DNA of 64,000 bases from an uncultured Bacteroidota bacterium. GTDB lineage: Bacteria; Bacteroidota; Bacteroidia; Flavobacteriales; Flavobacteriaceae. Both the position numbers and the translations under genes were made by a program. The stretch's first letter is position 1; every line of letters begins with the position of its first letter. The DNA is taken from NCBI GenBank assembly GCA_902590705.1, contig CACIXU010000001.1:154001-218000 (forward strand). Direction: 5' to 3'. Below are positions 38,064 to 47,805 of the stretch, in pieces. The notes below the pieces were generated by a model. That model did no database searches. It had not been told where the DNA came from and was given only the letters and a program-made list of their open reading frames with translations.

Positions 38064-39311
38064 TCAGGAATTTAGCATCATACGGAACAATATTTCAAAA
38101 GCTTGATTGACAGTTTTATGAATTACGCGAGTTCTATTATTACCCATATTAAACTTATAGCTTTCAAGCTTTTCAGGTGAAGCAATTGCAATATAAACAG
38201 TACCGACATCTTGCCCTTGATCTACCTTAGAGGGGCCAGCGTTTCCGGTGGTAGCAATTGCGAAATCACTTCTATAATTTTTTTTGGCTCCCATTGCCAT
38301 TGCCTCCGCAACAGCCGAACTGACTAATCCATATTGATCCATTAAAGATTTTGGTACACCTAATAATTTTGTTTTGGAGGAGTGCGAATAAGTAATAGCA
38401 CTTCCACTAAAATACTTAGATGCTCCTGAATTAGCTGTTATTCTCGTGGCTATAGCGCCTCCAGTACAACTTTCGGCACAACTTAATGTTTGTCCCTTTT
38501 TTATTAATTTTTCACCGATTAAAACTTCGATAGGCTTATCTTCTTCCGTGCCAAAGTATATATCCCTAATTAATGGAATTACTTTTTTTACCTGTATATC
38601 AACTGCTTTTTTTATAGTTGCCATATTCACACCACTAGAGGACAACCTTAACCTTACTCTACCTAAACTAGGTAAATAGGCAAGTTTAATATCCTTAGGA
38701 AGGCTCTCTTCCCACTTTTCAATTCGCTCAGCAATAGCGCTTTCTCCAAGTCCATAGGTCATAATCGTTTTATGATAAATTGCTGGCAGAACAAATTGCT
38801 CTTTAATTTTGGGTAAGACCTCATCATTAATTAAAGCTTTCATTTCATATGGTACTCCAGGGAGTGAAATAAAAATTTGACCTTGATCTAAAAACCACAT
38901 CCCAGCCGCAGTTCCATATTTATTATGAAGCAATGTTGCTTTAGAAGGTAAATTTGCTTGAGCTCGATTCATTTCGTTGATTGGAGTATTAACATATTTT
39001 TTGAAAATATTTTCAATGTGCAATAAAACAGCATCATTTTTAACTAATCGATCATTAAAATATTCACAAAGTGTATGCTTGGTCAAATCATCCTTTGTCG
39101 GTCCTAAACCTCCTGTAATAACAATGATATCTGCTCTCTTTCTCGCCTGATCAAGAGCATCAATTATAACATTTTTGTGGTCTGATATGGCAGTAATTTG
39201 TACAATCTCTACTCCAATTCTATTGAATTGTTTTGCTAAAAAAACAGAATTGGTATTGACTATTTGCCCAATTAAAATTTCATCTCCAATACTTATCAGT
39301 TCTGCTTTCAA
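38064..39311 (-). CDS. cinA: CinA family protein (nicotinamide-nucleotide amidohydrolase / competence-damage protein)
   Basis: A 415-residue two-domain protein. The N-terminal MoaB/MogA-like domain has ISIGDEILIGQIVNTNS, ITGGLGPTKDD and SLPGVPYEM; the C-terminal CinA domain has SCAESCTGGAIATRIT and GNAGPS, the motif of nicotinamide-mononucleotide deamidase, which feeds NAD recycling. The N-terminal part is linked to ADP-ribose pyrophosphatase activity in studied members. The start is TTG, 2 bases past the stop of the FAH-family gene. No competence genes are close by. Confidence 0.95.
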   Translation of the reverse strand: MKAELISIGDEILIGQIVNTNSVFLAKQFNRIGVEIVQITAISDHKNVIIDALDQARKRADIIVITGGLGPTKDDLTKHTLCEYFNDRLVKNDAVLLHIENIFKKYVNTPINEMNRAQANLPSKATLLHNKYGTAAGMWFLDQGQIFISLPGVPYEMKALINDEVLPKIKEQFVLPAIYHKTIMTYGLGESAIAERIEKWEESLPKDIKLAYLPSLGRVRLRLSSSGVNMATIKKAVDIQVKKVIPLIRDIYFGTEEDKPIEVLIGEKLIKKGQTLSCAESCTGGAIATRITANSGASKYFSGSAITYSHSSKTKLLGVPKSLMDQYGLVSSAVAEAMAMGAKKNYRSDFAIATTGNAGPSKVDQGQDVGTVYIAIASPEKLESYKFNMGNNRTRVIHKTVNQAFEILFRMMLNS

Positions 39312-39312
39312 A

Positions 39313-39924
39313 TCATTTTATTTTAACTGAAAAAGCTTTCTTACCCATCAAATAGCCTTCAAGTAAATCGCCCCCACTAATACTTCCAATACCAGCTGGG
39401 GTTCCAGTAAAAATTATATCTCCAATTTTTAGAGTAAAAAACTTTGATATTTCGGCAATTAATTCATCTATTTTCCAAATCATTTGAGCGGTGTTACCCC
39501 TTTGAACAATTACACCATTTTTTTTCAATTGAAAATCCAATTGATTGACGTCATCGAAAATTGACTTATCAAACCAATCACCGATGACTGCCGAACCATC
39601 AAATCCCTTTGCTTTTTCCCAAGGTAAACCACTTTTTTTTAAGATTTTCTGCAAGTCACGTGCAGTAAAATCTATCCCTAAACCGATTTGTTGATAATAT
39701 TTGTATGCGAATTTGGTCTGAATATGTTTTCCTATTCGATCAATTTTAACTAAAACCTCGACCTCATAGTGGATAAGCTGAGAAAAATCTGGTCTAAAAA
39801 AGGGATGAGTTTTTTGAACAGATGCTGTATCAGGCTTAATAAATAAAACTGGTGACTCTGGTCTTGGACTACCTAACTCCTTAATATGCTCGGGGTAGTT
39901 TCTCCCCACACAAATGATTTTCAA
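39313..39924 (-). CDS. Fumarylacetoacetate hydrolase family protein
   Basis: A 203-residue FAH-fold enzyme starting at TTG. ICVGRNYPEHIKELG is the N-terminal signature, YEVEVLVKI the metal-binding strand with paired glutamates, GIDFTARDLQ follows, and GDIIFTGTPAGIGSI closes the site. The family includes acylpyruvate hydrolases and oxaloacetate decarboxylases (FAHD1-like), and this short form fits that group, but substrate is not determined. It lies between the exonuclease gene (6 bases upstream) and cinA. Confidence 0.9.
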   Translation of the reverse strand: MKIICVGRNYPEHIKELGSPRPESPVLFIKPDTASVQKTHPFFRPDFSQLIHYEVEVLVKIDRIGKHIQTKFAYKYYQQIGLGIDFTARDLQKILKKSGLPWEKAKGFDGSAVIGDWFDKSIFDDVNQLDFQLKKNGVIVQRGNTAQMIWKIDELIAEISKFFTLKIGDIIFTGTPAGIGSISGGDLLEGYLMGKKAFSVKIK

Positions 39925-39930
39925 TTAAAA

Positions 39931-40701
39931 TTATTCTGTATTTAATTTTCTTAGGCGAATCGCTGTAAGCACCTTTTTTGTATACATAGGAAAATCAGCA
40001 TTGAGTAGCCATCCGAAATATCCAGGCTCATTCTCCAAAATGCTTTCAACAGTTTTTCCCTTATGCTTTCCAAACGAAAAACACTCCTCACCCTGTTTAT
40101 TAAAAATAATAAAGCCTGCCAAATCGGCAGATTTATTTCGACTAGTGAAATCACTTAAAAAATTGATATTACCCTCTAAATCATCATACCTATCGAGCTG
40201 AGCCATTAATACATCGTGAGTAGCTTGAGTGTCAGCCATTGCTGAATGAGCATTTATCAATTCCTGATTACAGTAAAATTTAAGTGCAGCGGAAAGGGTA
40301 CGTTGTTCCATTTTGTGGAAAATCGTTTGTACATCAATTGTTTTAATATTTTTAAAATCAAAATTTATTTCAGCACGAAGCATTTCCTCCGCTAATAATG
40401 GAATATCAAAACGATCGGAGTTGTATCCAGCCAAATCAGCATCTTTTATAAAGTTAAAAATTGTTTTGGATAGTGTTTTGAAGTTTGGTTCATCAGCAAC
40501 ATCTGAATCATAAATTCCGTGAACTGCTGAAGCTTGAGGAGGAATAGGACACTCTGGATTAACACGCCATATCTTATTGTCTTTACTTTCATCCGGATAT
40601 AGTTTTAGAACAGCAATTTCTACTATACGATCATTGGATACACTAACCCCAGTAGTCTCTAAGTCAAAAAAACATAACGGTCGTGTAAGATTTAAATTCA
40701 T
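39931..40701 (-). CDS. DnaQ-like 3'-5' exonuclease
   Basis: A 256-residue DEDDh exonuclease. Exo I is FFDLETTG (Asp13, Glu15), Exo II is GYNSDRFDIPLL, and Exo III is HSAMADTQATHDVL with its histidine and aspartate. The C-terminal part (about 195-256) has the FSFGKHKGKTVESIL and EPGYFGWLL pattern seen in flavobacterial homologues annotated as polymerase III epsilon-like. It may proofread or degrade DNA or RNA; without the polymerase context I do not call it dnaQ. It follows the E2 gene by 9 bases. Confidence 0.92.
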   Translation of the reverse strand: MNLNLTRPLCFFDLETTGVSVSNDRIVEIAVLKLYPDESKDNKIWRVNPECPIPPQASAVHGIYDSDVADEPNFKTLSKTIFNFIKDADLAGYNSDRFDIPLLAEEMLRAEINFDFKNIKTIDVQTIFHKMEQRTLSAALKFYCNQELINAHSAMADTQATHDVLMAQLDRYDDLEGNINFLSDFTSRNKSADLAGFIIFNKQGEECFSFGKHKGKTVESILENEPGYFGWLLNADFPMYTKKVLTAIRLRKLNTE

Positions 40702-40710
40702 AATAAAAAA

Positions 40711-42102
40711 TTAAATGGTTTGCTGCATATCCCAGTTTTCAAGGAAATCAGTCATACTTTTAATAAATTGTCCTCCGAGAGCACCATTAATAATTCGGTG
40801 ATCATAGCTATGAGAAATAATAACTTTTTTACGAATGGCAATTGAATCTCCTTCTTTAGACTCAATGACAGCAGGTATTTTTCGAATAACTCCAACAGCA
40901 ACAATACCTACTTGGGGTTGATTTATAATTGGTATACCAGTGAGTGAACCGAAATTACCAATATTAGTAAAGGTATAAGTTCCTCCTTGAATCTCATCTG
41001 GCTTTAAATTTTGACTACGAGCACGTTTGGCAAGGTCATTTACAGATTTTGCCAAACCAACTAAATTTAGGTGGTTGGCATTTCTAATCACAGGTACAAT
41101 TAAATTTCCATCTGCCATGGCAGTAGCCATCCCAATGTTAATTTCTCGTTTTTGAATAATCTTATCGCCCTCTAAGGAGCTATTAAGTAATGGAAAGTCT
41201 TTTAAAGCTTTAATTACTGCAGCAATAAATAATGGTGTAAACGTTAGCTTTTCTCCCTCTCGCCTCTGGAAAGTATACTTATGTTTTTCTCGCCATTCCC
41301 AAATATTGGTTAAATCTGCTTCAATAAACGATTGCACGTGAGCCGAAGTTTGTTTGCTCATAATCATGTGATCAGCAGTTAACTTAGCCATGCGAGACAT
41401 CTCTATAATTTGGTCACCGTTTTCATTTGTCAAACTAGATCTGATAAAATCTATTTGATTAACTTTATCTGAAGTAACTGAGGGCGAATGGTTTCGATTA
41501 TTTAAATAAACTAATAAATCTTTTTTAGTCACACGGTTATCTTTTCCAGTACCCTTAATAAGTTTTAGCTCCTCATCAGTTAGGTTTTCAGCTTTAGCTA
41601 TACTCTTGACCAATGGTGAATAAAAATCGTTGTTATTAGGCAGTACAGATGTATTGTTTGAATTAGAAGGGGTTAACTCATTAATTGTTTTATTCTCAAT
41701 TAGAGAATCAAAACTTTCAAATTTAGTTTGAGGTTCGGGCAAATTATATGTCGGAGGGGTTTCAGTAATAGTTTCGTCGTTAGATATTATCGAATCCAGA
41801 ACCGTTTTCTTTGGTTTATTCCTTTTTTCTATTAAATCTTCTTCTGTATTCTGATCTTCTAAATTAGTTTGTATTACTGCTATTATATCTCCTACCTGTA
41901 TAACGTCATTTTCAGCAAAACACTTTTCAATTAATACTCCACTAAACTCACTAGGCACGTCTGTATCAACTTTATCAGTAGCGATTTCGACAATTACATC
42001 ATCAACTTCAATATTATCTCCCTCCTCTTTTAACCATTTAATTAAGGTAGCTTCTGCAACGCTTTCTCCCATTTTGGGGAGTTTTAATAAATATTTTCCC
42101 AT
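40711..42102 (-). CDS. 2-oxo acid dehydrogenase E2 (dihydrolipoamide acyltransferase)
   Basis: A 463-residue E2 subunit. The lipoyl domain (1-78) has the modified lysine at 44 in EIATDKVDT; a linker rich in asparagine, proline and serine follows; the E1/E3-binding domain is near 163-200 (SPLVKSIAKAENLTDE region); the catalytic domain (about 230-460) ends with SHSYDHRIINGALGG. His435 is intact, but the usual aspartate of H-x3-D-G is asparagine (Asn439). It resembles the branched-chain type of Bacteroidota. E1 and E3 genes are not adjacent, so the substrate (pyruvate or branched 2-oxo acids) is uncertain. Confidence 0.93.
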   Translation of the reverse strand: MGKYLLKLPKMGESVAEATLIKWLKEEGDNIEVDDVIVEIATDKVDTDVPSEFSGVLIEKCFAENDVIQVGDIIAVIQTNLEDQNTEEDLIEKRNKPKKTVLDSIISNDETITETPPTYNLPEPQTKFESFDSLIENKTINELTPSNSNNTSVLPNNNDFYSPLVKSIAKAENLTDEELKLIKGTGKDNRVTKKDLLVYLNNRNHSPSVTSDKVNQIDFIRSSLTNENGDQIIEMSRMAKLTADHMIMSKQTSAHVQSFIEADLTNIWEWREKHKYTFQRREGEKLTFTPLFIAAVIKALKDFPLLNSSLEGDKIIQKREINIGMATAMADGNLIVPVIRNANHLNLVGLAKSVNDLAKRARSQNLKPDEIQGGTYTFTNIGNFGSLTGIPIINQPQVGIVAVGVIRKIPAVIESKEGDSIAIRKKVIISHSYDHRIINGALGGQFIKSMTDFLENWDMQQTI

Positions 42103-42184
42103 TTTTTTTAAGATCTACAAAACTACCAAATTTATAAATGAATACAATTTTTTATATCTAACCAATAATTAATAAATACTGATA

Positions 42185-42805
42185 CTATCTATCTGAAATA
42201 GAGTTCTCGTAAGGGACGCGTTTTAGAATGCTCCTTCCTAAGGTAACTTCATCCGTATATTCCAACTCATCTCCAACTGGAATTCCCCTAGCTATAGCAG
42301 ATGTAATTATTTTGTATGGAGACAGCATCTTGTAAATATAAAAGTTGGTAGTATCAGCTTCCATAGTTGCGCTAAGTGCAAAAATAATCTCCTTTATTTG
42401 TCCCTTTTTAACTTTTTCTTCCAAGGAGTCTATAGTCAGATCTTGAGGACCTATACCGTCAATAGGTGATATTAAACCTCCCAAAACATGATAATATCCT
42501 CTAAACTGACCAGTATTTTCAATTGCAATTACATCTCTAATATCCTCCACAATACACAAGAGACTTTCATCTCTATTGGGGTTGGAACAAATTTCACAAA
42601 CAGGTATATCTGATAAGTTGTGACATGAAGAACAGAAGTTAATATGATCCCTGAAATCAATTAAAGATTGAGTTAAACTGGTAGTATTCTCTTTTGGAAG
42701 TTTTAAAAGGTGTAATGCCAATCTTAAGGCAGTCCTTTTTCCAATACCTGGTAACCGAGCGATTTCATTAACAGCGTTTTCTAATAATTTGGAGGAAAAT
42801 TCCAT
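42185..42805 (-). CDS. recR: Recombination protein RecR
   Basis: A 206-residue recombination mediator that works with RecO (and RecF) to load RecA at gaps. The helix-hairpin-helix region [17 protein letters not shown], the four-cysteine zinc finger (FCSSCHN and VCEICSN), and the Toprim domain with [13 protein letters not shown] and [15 protein letters not shown] are all present; length is normal. It is the first gene of the minus-strand block and is divergent from the sodium:solute symporter gene across 55 bases. Confidence 0.97.
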   Translation of the reverse strand: MEFSSKLLENAVNEIARLPGIGKRTALRLALHLLKLPKENTTSLTQSLIDFRDHINFCSSCHNLSDIPVCEICSNPNRDESLLCIVEDIRDVIAIENTGQFRGYYHVLGGLISPIDGIGPQDLTIDSLEEKVKKGQIKEIIFALSATMEADTTNFYIYKMLSPYKIITSAIARGIPVGDELEYTDEVTLGRSILKRVPYENSISDR

Positions 42806-42860
42806 ACGGTAAATTTAGGAATAATTCCAAAGCTCTGAATTTGTATATTTAACAAATCTT

Positions 42861-44375
42861 ATGATGACACCCACATTTATTTTATCTATTATTTTGGGGT
42901 ATTTTTTACTTTTGATGGGGATTGCTTTGATCACTGGAAAAGGTGCTAATAATCAAACTTTTTTTGTAGCAAACCGTAGTTCACCTTGGTATTTAGTTGC
43001 GTTCGGTATGGTAGGTGCCTCACTTTCAGGAGTTACATTCATCTCAGTACCTGGTTGGGTTGGAGACTCTGGTTTTACTTATTTTCAGGTTGTTATTGGT
43101 TATTGGGTTGGCTATCTTTTTGTTGCTTTAATTTTACTACCCGTTTATTATCAATACAATCTAACCTCAATATATGAATATCTTAACCTCAGGTTCGGGC
43201 CCAATAGTCATAAAATAGGGGCGATTTTTTTTTTAATTTCTAGAGTTATAGGTGCTAGCTTCAGACTTTTTCTCGTGTCTATCGTTCTCCAGCAATTCAT
43301 TTTTAATGCATGGCAAATCCCATTTGAGGTAACAGTTATTTTATCTGTTATTCTGATTTGGGTTTATACCCATAAAGGTGGTATCAAAACCATTGTATGG
43401 ACCGACACCCTGCAAACACTTCTAATGTTGACTGCTGTGTGCCTTACACTCTATCACCTAGGAAACGGACTCAATTTAAATCTGTCGGAAATCCTTACAG
43501 AAAACCGATTTCAAAACTATACCCGTACATGGGTAACCGGGAACTTAATGGTCCGAAATCACTTTTTGAAATCATTTATTGGAGGGATGTTCATCACCAT
43601 TTGCATGACAGGATTAGATCAAGATATGATGCAAAAAAATCTCACCTGCCACAGTCTTAAGGCAGCTCAGATCAACATGCTTGCATTCAGTCTAGTCTTG
43701 GTTGTGGTTACTTTTTTGTTTTTAATACTGGGTGCGATGATCTTTCTTTATGCCGATCAAAAAGAAATCATCGTACCACTCATGGAGGGCAGCCCGAAAA
43801 CCGATCTTTTATTTCCCGAAGTTGCTATCAATGGTGGCTTGGGATTAGAGGTAGGCATTATTTTTATTCTGGGTTTGATCGCTGCCGCCTACAGCAGTGC
43901 CGACAGTGCTCTGACCTCTTTAACCACCTCATTTTGTATCGATTTCCTAAAACTGAATCAATATTCTGAAAATCAACAAAAAAAGATCCGCAAAAAAACT
44001 CATGTGAGTATGAGTCTCGTTCTTGTAGTAGTGGTAATAATGTTTAAATACATCTTACATCGGAATGTTATCGACGGACTGTTGACTTTTGCCTCGTACA
44101 CTTATGGCCCACTCTTGGGGTTATTTGCATTCGGTATTTTCACCCCATTTCAAATTCAGGACCGAAGGGTATGGATTGTAGTAATTATGTCCATATTGTT
44201 GATCCTGTTAGTGGGTAACTTATCACCCGAATCTTTAGGCGGTTATCAAATAGGATATGAGTTACTCCCCCTCAACGGACTGTTGACGTTTTTGGGTTTA
44301 TTGTTTATAAGGCAAAAAAGACTACCACCTGATAAAAGCACTTCCCCAAGTAAATCCACTACCAAAGGCGGCTAA
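42861..44375 (+). CDS. Sodium:solute symporter family protein
   Basis: A 504-residue SSS-family membrane transporter with about 13 hydrophobic segments. FFVANRSSPWYLVAFGMVGA, ISVPGWVGDSG, IWTYTHKGGIKTIVWTDT-like sequence and the sodium-site segment AAAYSSADSALTSL are characteristic. Solute is not predictable; flavobacterial homologues near recR carry only the general name. Two ATGs open the frame (42861 and 42864). The last 54 bases overlap, on the opposite strand, the end of the fabH-like gene. The second half of the gene is more GC-rich than the first. Confidence 0.93.
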   Translation: MMTPTFILSIILGYFLLLMGIALITGKGANNQTFFVANRSSPWYLVAFGMVGASLSGVTFISVPGWVGDSGFTYFQVVIGYWVGYLFVALILLPVYYQYNLTSIYEYLNLRFGPNSHKIGAIFFLISRVIGASFRLFLVSIVLQQFIFNAWQIPFEVTVILSVILIWVYTHKGGIKTIVWTDTLQTLLMLTAVCLTLYHLGNGLNLNLSEILTENRFQNYTRTWVTGNLMVRNHFLKSFIGGMFITICMTGLDQDMMQKNLTCHSLKAAQINMLAFSLVLVVVTFLFLILGAMIFLYADQKEIIVPLMEGSPKTDLLFPEVAINGGLGLEVGIIFILGLIAAAYSSADSALTSLTTSFCIDFLKLNQYSENQQKKIRKKTHVSMSLVLVVVVIMFKYILHRNVIDGLLTFASYTYGPLLGLFAFGIFTPFQIQDRRVWIVVIMSILLILLVGNLSPESLGGYQIGYELLPLNGLLTFLGLLFIRQKRLPPDKSTSPSKSTTKGG

Positions 44376-45329
44376 TACCAGCAAATCTCCAGATTTTATT
44401 TTGCCTTCCTTCCAAGCTTCTGTCAGAGCTATGGGGATGGATCCAGCAGTTGTGTTACCATATCGCATGATGTTGTTATAGACTTGGTCATCATTGAGAC
44501 CAAATTTCCTTTTAATGAATTGAGAAATTCGAAGGTTCGCCTGGTGAGGAATAAACATATCAATTTGATCAGGAGTCATCTTATTTTGTTGTAAACCTTC
44601 CATAATGACCTCAGAAAACCGGACTACTGCATTTTTAAAAACCAGTTGACCATTCATGTTGGGGTAATATGAAATATCATTTGGATCATTGGCCTCTAAT
44701 ATCTCTGGGACCCATCGGTTAGTGCTGGGTCCGATCAAAGCCAATTCCTCAGCAAATTTTCCTTCAGAATGCAGATGAGTAGATAGAATCCCTTTGTCAG
44801 CATCTTCAGATCTACTGAGAACAACTGCACCTGCTCCATCGCCAAATATGACCGAAACCCCTCTTCCACGAGTAGTCATGTCCAAACCACCGGAATGGTT
44901 CTCGGATCCGATGATCAATATGTTTTTGTACATCCCAGTTTTGATAAACTGATCGGCAGTAGACAATGCATAAATAAAACCCGAACACTGGTTACGAATG
45001 TCCATAGCCGGGCAGGTTGGAATATCCAGGAGTTGCTGAACAATCACCCCAGAACCGGGAAAATAATAATCGGGACTCAAGGTAGCAAAAAGGATGAGAT
45101 CGATATCATTTTTATTGATATCGGCACACTCAATTGCAATTTTAGCGGCCTTGGCTCCCATCGTTGCCGTAGTGTTTCCGTCTCCTTTTTTGATATGACG
45201 CCGCTCCTCTATTCCTGTTCGCTCAACGATCCATTCATTAGAAGTGTCCATTATTTTTGATAAATCATTATTGGTCACAACGTTTTCGGGAACATACATT
45301 CCCATTCCAATAATATTTGAATTGTACAT
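44322..45329 (-). CDS. fabH: 3-oxoacyl-ACP synthase III family protein
   Basis: A 335-residue thiolase-fold condensing enzyme. The catalytic triad is complete: Cys115 in NQCSGFIY, His262 in PHQANLRIS and Asn292 in YGNTTAGSIP, with the C-terminal GSGFTWGSAFIRW. KAS III starts fatty acid synthesis from acetyl-CoA or a branched starter. It is not beside plsX or other fatty acid genes, so it could be a second, specialised KAS III; the fabH name is therefore provisional. Its 3' end overlaps the symporter gene by 54 bases, convergently. Confidence 0.92.
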   Translation of the reverse strand: MYNSNIIGMGMYVPENVVTNNDLSKIMDTSNEWIVERTGIEERRHIKKGDGNTTATMGAKAAKIAIECADINKNDIDLILFATLSPDYYFPGSGVIVQQLLDIPTCPAMDIRNQCSGFIYALSTADQFIKTGMYKNILIIGSENHSGGLDMTTRGRGVSVIFGDGAGAVVLSRSEDADKGILSTHLHSEGKFAEELALIGPSTNRWVPEILEANDPNDISYYPNMNGQLVFKNAVVRFSEVIMEGLQQNKMTPDQIDMFIPHQANLRISQFIKRKFGLNDDQVYNNIMRYGNTTAGSIPIALTEAWKEGKIKSGDLLVLAAFGSGFTWGSAFIRW

Positions 45330-45501
45330 AAATATTGATTACAATTAATGCAATTTAAATAAAGAAAGCTGAATAGCTAATTTTTTCGAAAATAAATGCA
45401 CTAACAGTGACTTAAAAATCTAATCCAGAATTAGTAATTCTTAAAAGTAAGTACAGAATAAGCAATAAAGGTTTATTAATCCTGCTGGAATTTAAGCTTT
45501 A

Positions 45502-46464
45502 TTAAAAGGGAAGAATAACCTTATCAACAATGTGCAATACCCCGTTGTTGGCTTGAATGTCTAGAGCAATAATATTAGATACCCTCTCATTACCGTCGGT
45601 CAAAGTCGCTCCACCCGAGATATTGGCGATTATTTTACCCCCTAAAGTATTCAGTGTTAAATTGTCAGACAGGTCAGTGGACAACGCATTTATCTCACTC
45701 ACCACATGATGATGTAAGGTTAAATTAAGGGTAGGTTCATCGATAGAGCTTAATCGTTCGAGCTCAAGCTCATTCAACAATTCTACAAAAGCAGTATTAT
45801 TTGGAGCAAAAACAGTTAAGGGAGCAGGTGCACTTCCATTATCAGTGCTTAAAATCGAAGGAAAATCTACAGTTAAATCATTTCTTGTAAGGGCTAAGCC
45901 AAGGTTGTAGAGGTTAGTGTCTGCCATTACAAAGGTCACCAAAGATGGAATTGGTATAACTGCATTAACAGCATGAATAACCCCATTTGATGCATACACA
46001 TTACCTTGAATAATTCTTGAACTGCCGTTTAGCGTCACTCTCATATTAACTTGATTGATATACATTGACAATGGTCGGTCGTTCACGTCACTGCTGGCAG
46101 CAGTTGGGTAATACCCCGATTTAAAATCACGATATCTTATTTGACTTGCCATTACATGGTTCAGTAAAAGTTTTTTTAGTATTTCTGTAGGAACTTCATC
46201 CAAGTTACTGTAACCTCCACGCATTAAGAAATCAATGAATGCACTGTTGTTGGGAGCGTACAAAGTGTAGTCTCCCGTATCATTCAAAACATCGTCCAAA
46301 TCTGTTTTCTTCAATGCATAGGTCAAATAAGAATAGCCCATACTGCTTTCCAGGTGTTCAAAGATAGTTCGTTGAATAACCATTTGAGGCTCGCTATCAT
46401 CCTTAGAACAAGAAAATAAGGAAATCAAAAAAAGCATAACGGGTAAAATATTAAATCTTTTCAT
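45502..46464 (-). CDS. Fasciclin (FAS1) domain lipoprotein
   Basis: A 320-residue surface or periplasmic protein. The signal peptide ends in a lipobox (SLFSC, Cys19) followed by SKDD, so it is a predicted lipoprotein. Two FAS1 domains follow at about 32-172 and 176-320: each has the H1 motif (YTLYAPNNSAFIDFL and LTVFAPNNTAFVELL) and an H2-type end (ASNGVIHAVNAVI and ANNGVLHIVDKVI). FAS1 domains mediate adhesion or matrix contact. It stands alone between 172 bases of AT-rich sequence and the AarF gene; no matched promoter was found. Confidence 0.93.
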   Translation of the reverse strand: MKRFNILPVMLFLISLFSCSKDDSEPQMVIQRTIFEHLESSMGYSYLTYALKKTDLDDVLNDTGDYTLYAPNNSAFIDFLMRGGYSNLDEVPTEILKKLLLNHVMASQIRYRDFKSGYYPTAASSDVNDRPLSMYINQVNMRVTLNGSSRIIQGNVYASNGVIHAVNAVIPIPSLVTFVMADTNLYNLGLALTRNDLTVDFPSILSTDNGSAPAPLTVFAPNNTAFVELLNELELERLSSIDEPTLNLTLHHHVVSEINALSTDLSDNLTLNTLGGKIIANISGGATLTDGNERVSNIIALDIQANNGVLHIVDKVILPF

Positions 46465-46494
46465 TTATCTGAATTTACGATAATTTGTATTGGG

Positions 46495-47805
46495 TCAGCA
46501 GTATTTTCGGAAAGCTTCTGTATCTACTTTGGCCTTGAGATCATTAAGCAAGCTATACAAACCAAAAAAAGTACGGTTAATGTAAATAAAGTGTTTGGAA
46601 CCCCGATTACCATTCATTTTTCGGAGTCGCTTATCAGAGGAAAGGGTCTCACTCAAACTATTAATCTCACCCCAAAAAATAGGGTCGCCAAAGTCGAATT
46701 CCCTTTGTGTAAAAGGCAAGGTCAATACATTGATCAAACGACCGAACAATTCTGTAAAATAAACCACCTCCTTGTCTGTATCTTCTGTTCTCAAAATTTC
46801 CAGATCATATAAAATTTCTTGAAAACGTGAGGGGTTGTCTTCAATTTTGAGATCTGCCAACTCAAAATAGGGGTGGTAAAAATCATCAGGAATGGCCTTA
46901 ACACAACCAAAATCTAAGGCAACCAAGTTGTAAGACTCATCGATTAGAAAATTGCCAGGGTGAGGATCTGCATGTACTTTTTTTAAATGATGAATTTGAA
47001 ACATATAAAAATCCCACAGAGTTTGGCCCAAACGATGGTTCATTTGACTCTCTTGTGGTTGAAGCGATAGATACTCCGATATGTGTAATCCTTCCATCCA
47101 ATCCATAGTTAAGATTTTTTCTGAGGAAAACTCTGGGTAATATGTTGGAAACCTGAGAAAGGGAATAGCTTCGCATTGCTCTGCTATCCATTGGCTTTGC
47201 TCCAACTCTAATCTATAATCGGTTTCCTCCATTAGCTTATTTTCGACTTCTTTGAAATATTTGTCAGTATCCTGGCCCTTTAAATTAAACATCCGCAATG
47301 CTATGGGTTTTACAATACTTAAATCAGAGCTAATACTATCTGCCACCCCTGGATATTGAACTTTAACAGCAAGTTTTTTTCCATTCTTAGTGGCTTGATG
47401 GACTTGACCAATACTAGCAGCATTTTTTGATTGAACTGAAAACGAATCGAATACCGAATCTGGATTGGCCCCAAGATATTTTCTGATTAATTTTTTCACT
47501 AAAGACCATGAAAGTGGTGGTACCGAAAATTGAGATAAGCTGAACTGATCAACATATTCTCTTGGAAGTAAGTTTTTTTCCATGCTCAGCATTTGAGCAA
47601 CTTTGAGCGCGCTTCCTTTTAAGGTTTTAAGGGAGTTATAAATATCCTTAGCATTTTCCTCATCTAGTCGCTGTCGACTGCCCTCTACTTTAAGAGCCTT
47701 TTTACTGTAATATTTTATGTAGTTGCCTCCAAGCTTAATTCCCGTTGAAACTAAATTGCTAGCTCTCGCGATTTTATTGGTAGGGATGTAATCAAGAGAC
47801 CTCAA
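46495..47805 (-). CDS. AarF/ABC1/UbiB family kinase-like protein
   Basis: A 436-residue atypical kinase of the ABC1/UbiB group, linked in other bacteria to quinone synthesis and lipid handling. Motifs: LKGSALKVAQML, in which the family's K-x-G-Q is K-V-A-Q; AASIGQVHQA; the catalytic HADPHPGNFL; and DFGCVKAIPDDF. I place the start at the TTG at 47805, whose TTGA overlaps the TGA of the TetR gene and matches the family N-terminus (LDYIPTNKIARASNLVSTG); a GTG at 47829 lies inside the TetR gene. The TetR-type gene is immediately upstream and probably its regulator or operon partner. Confidence 0.93.
   Translation of the reverse strand: MRSLDYIPTNKIARASNLVSTGIKLGGNYIKYYSKKALKVEGSRQRLDEENAKDIYNSLKTLKGSALKVAQMLSMEKNLLPREYVDQFSLSQFSVPPLSWSLVKKLIRKYLGANPDSVFDSFSVQSKNAASIGQVHQATKNGKKLAVKVQYPGVADSISSDLSIVKPIALRMFNLKGQDTDKYFKEVENKLMEETDYRLELEQSQWIAEQCEAIPFLRFPTYYPEFSSEKILTMDWMEGLHISEYLSLQPQESQMNHRLGQTLWDFYMFQIHHLKKVHADPHPGNFLIDESYNLVALDFGCVKAIPDDFYHPYFELADLKIEDNPSRFQEILYDLEILRTEDTDKEVVYFTELFGRLINVLTLPFTQREFDFGDPIFWGEINSLSETLSSDKRLRKMNGNRGSKHFIYINRTFFGLYSLLNDLKAKVDTEAFRKYC

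Noticed and set aside
44895-45260. 121-codon plus-strand frame inside the fabH-like gene
   Set aside because: Opposite strand of an intact condensing enzyme with a full catalytic triad.
43380-46450. Higher GC (about 40-50% by hand counts) in the symporter end, fabH-like and fasciclin genes
   Set aside because: sucC and rpoB reach similar values, no integrase, transposase or repeats flank the stretch, and conserved core genes are included. It does not support a transferred island.
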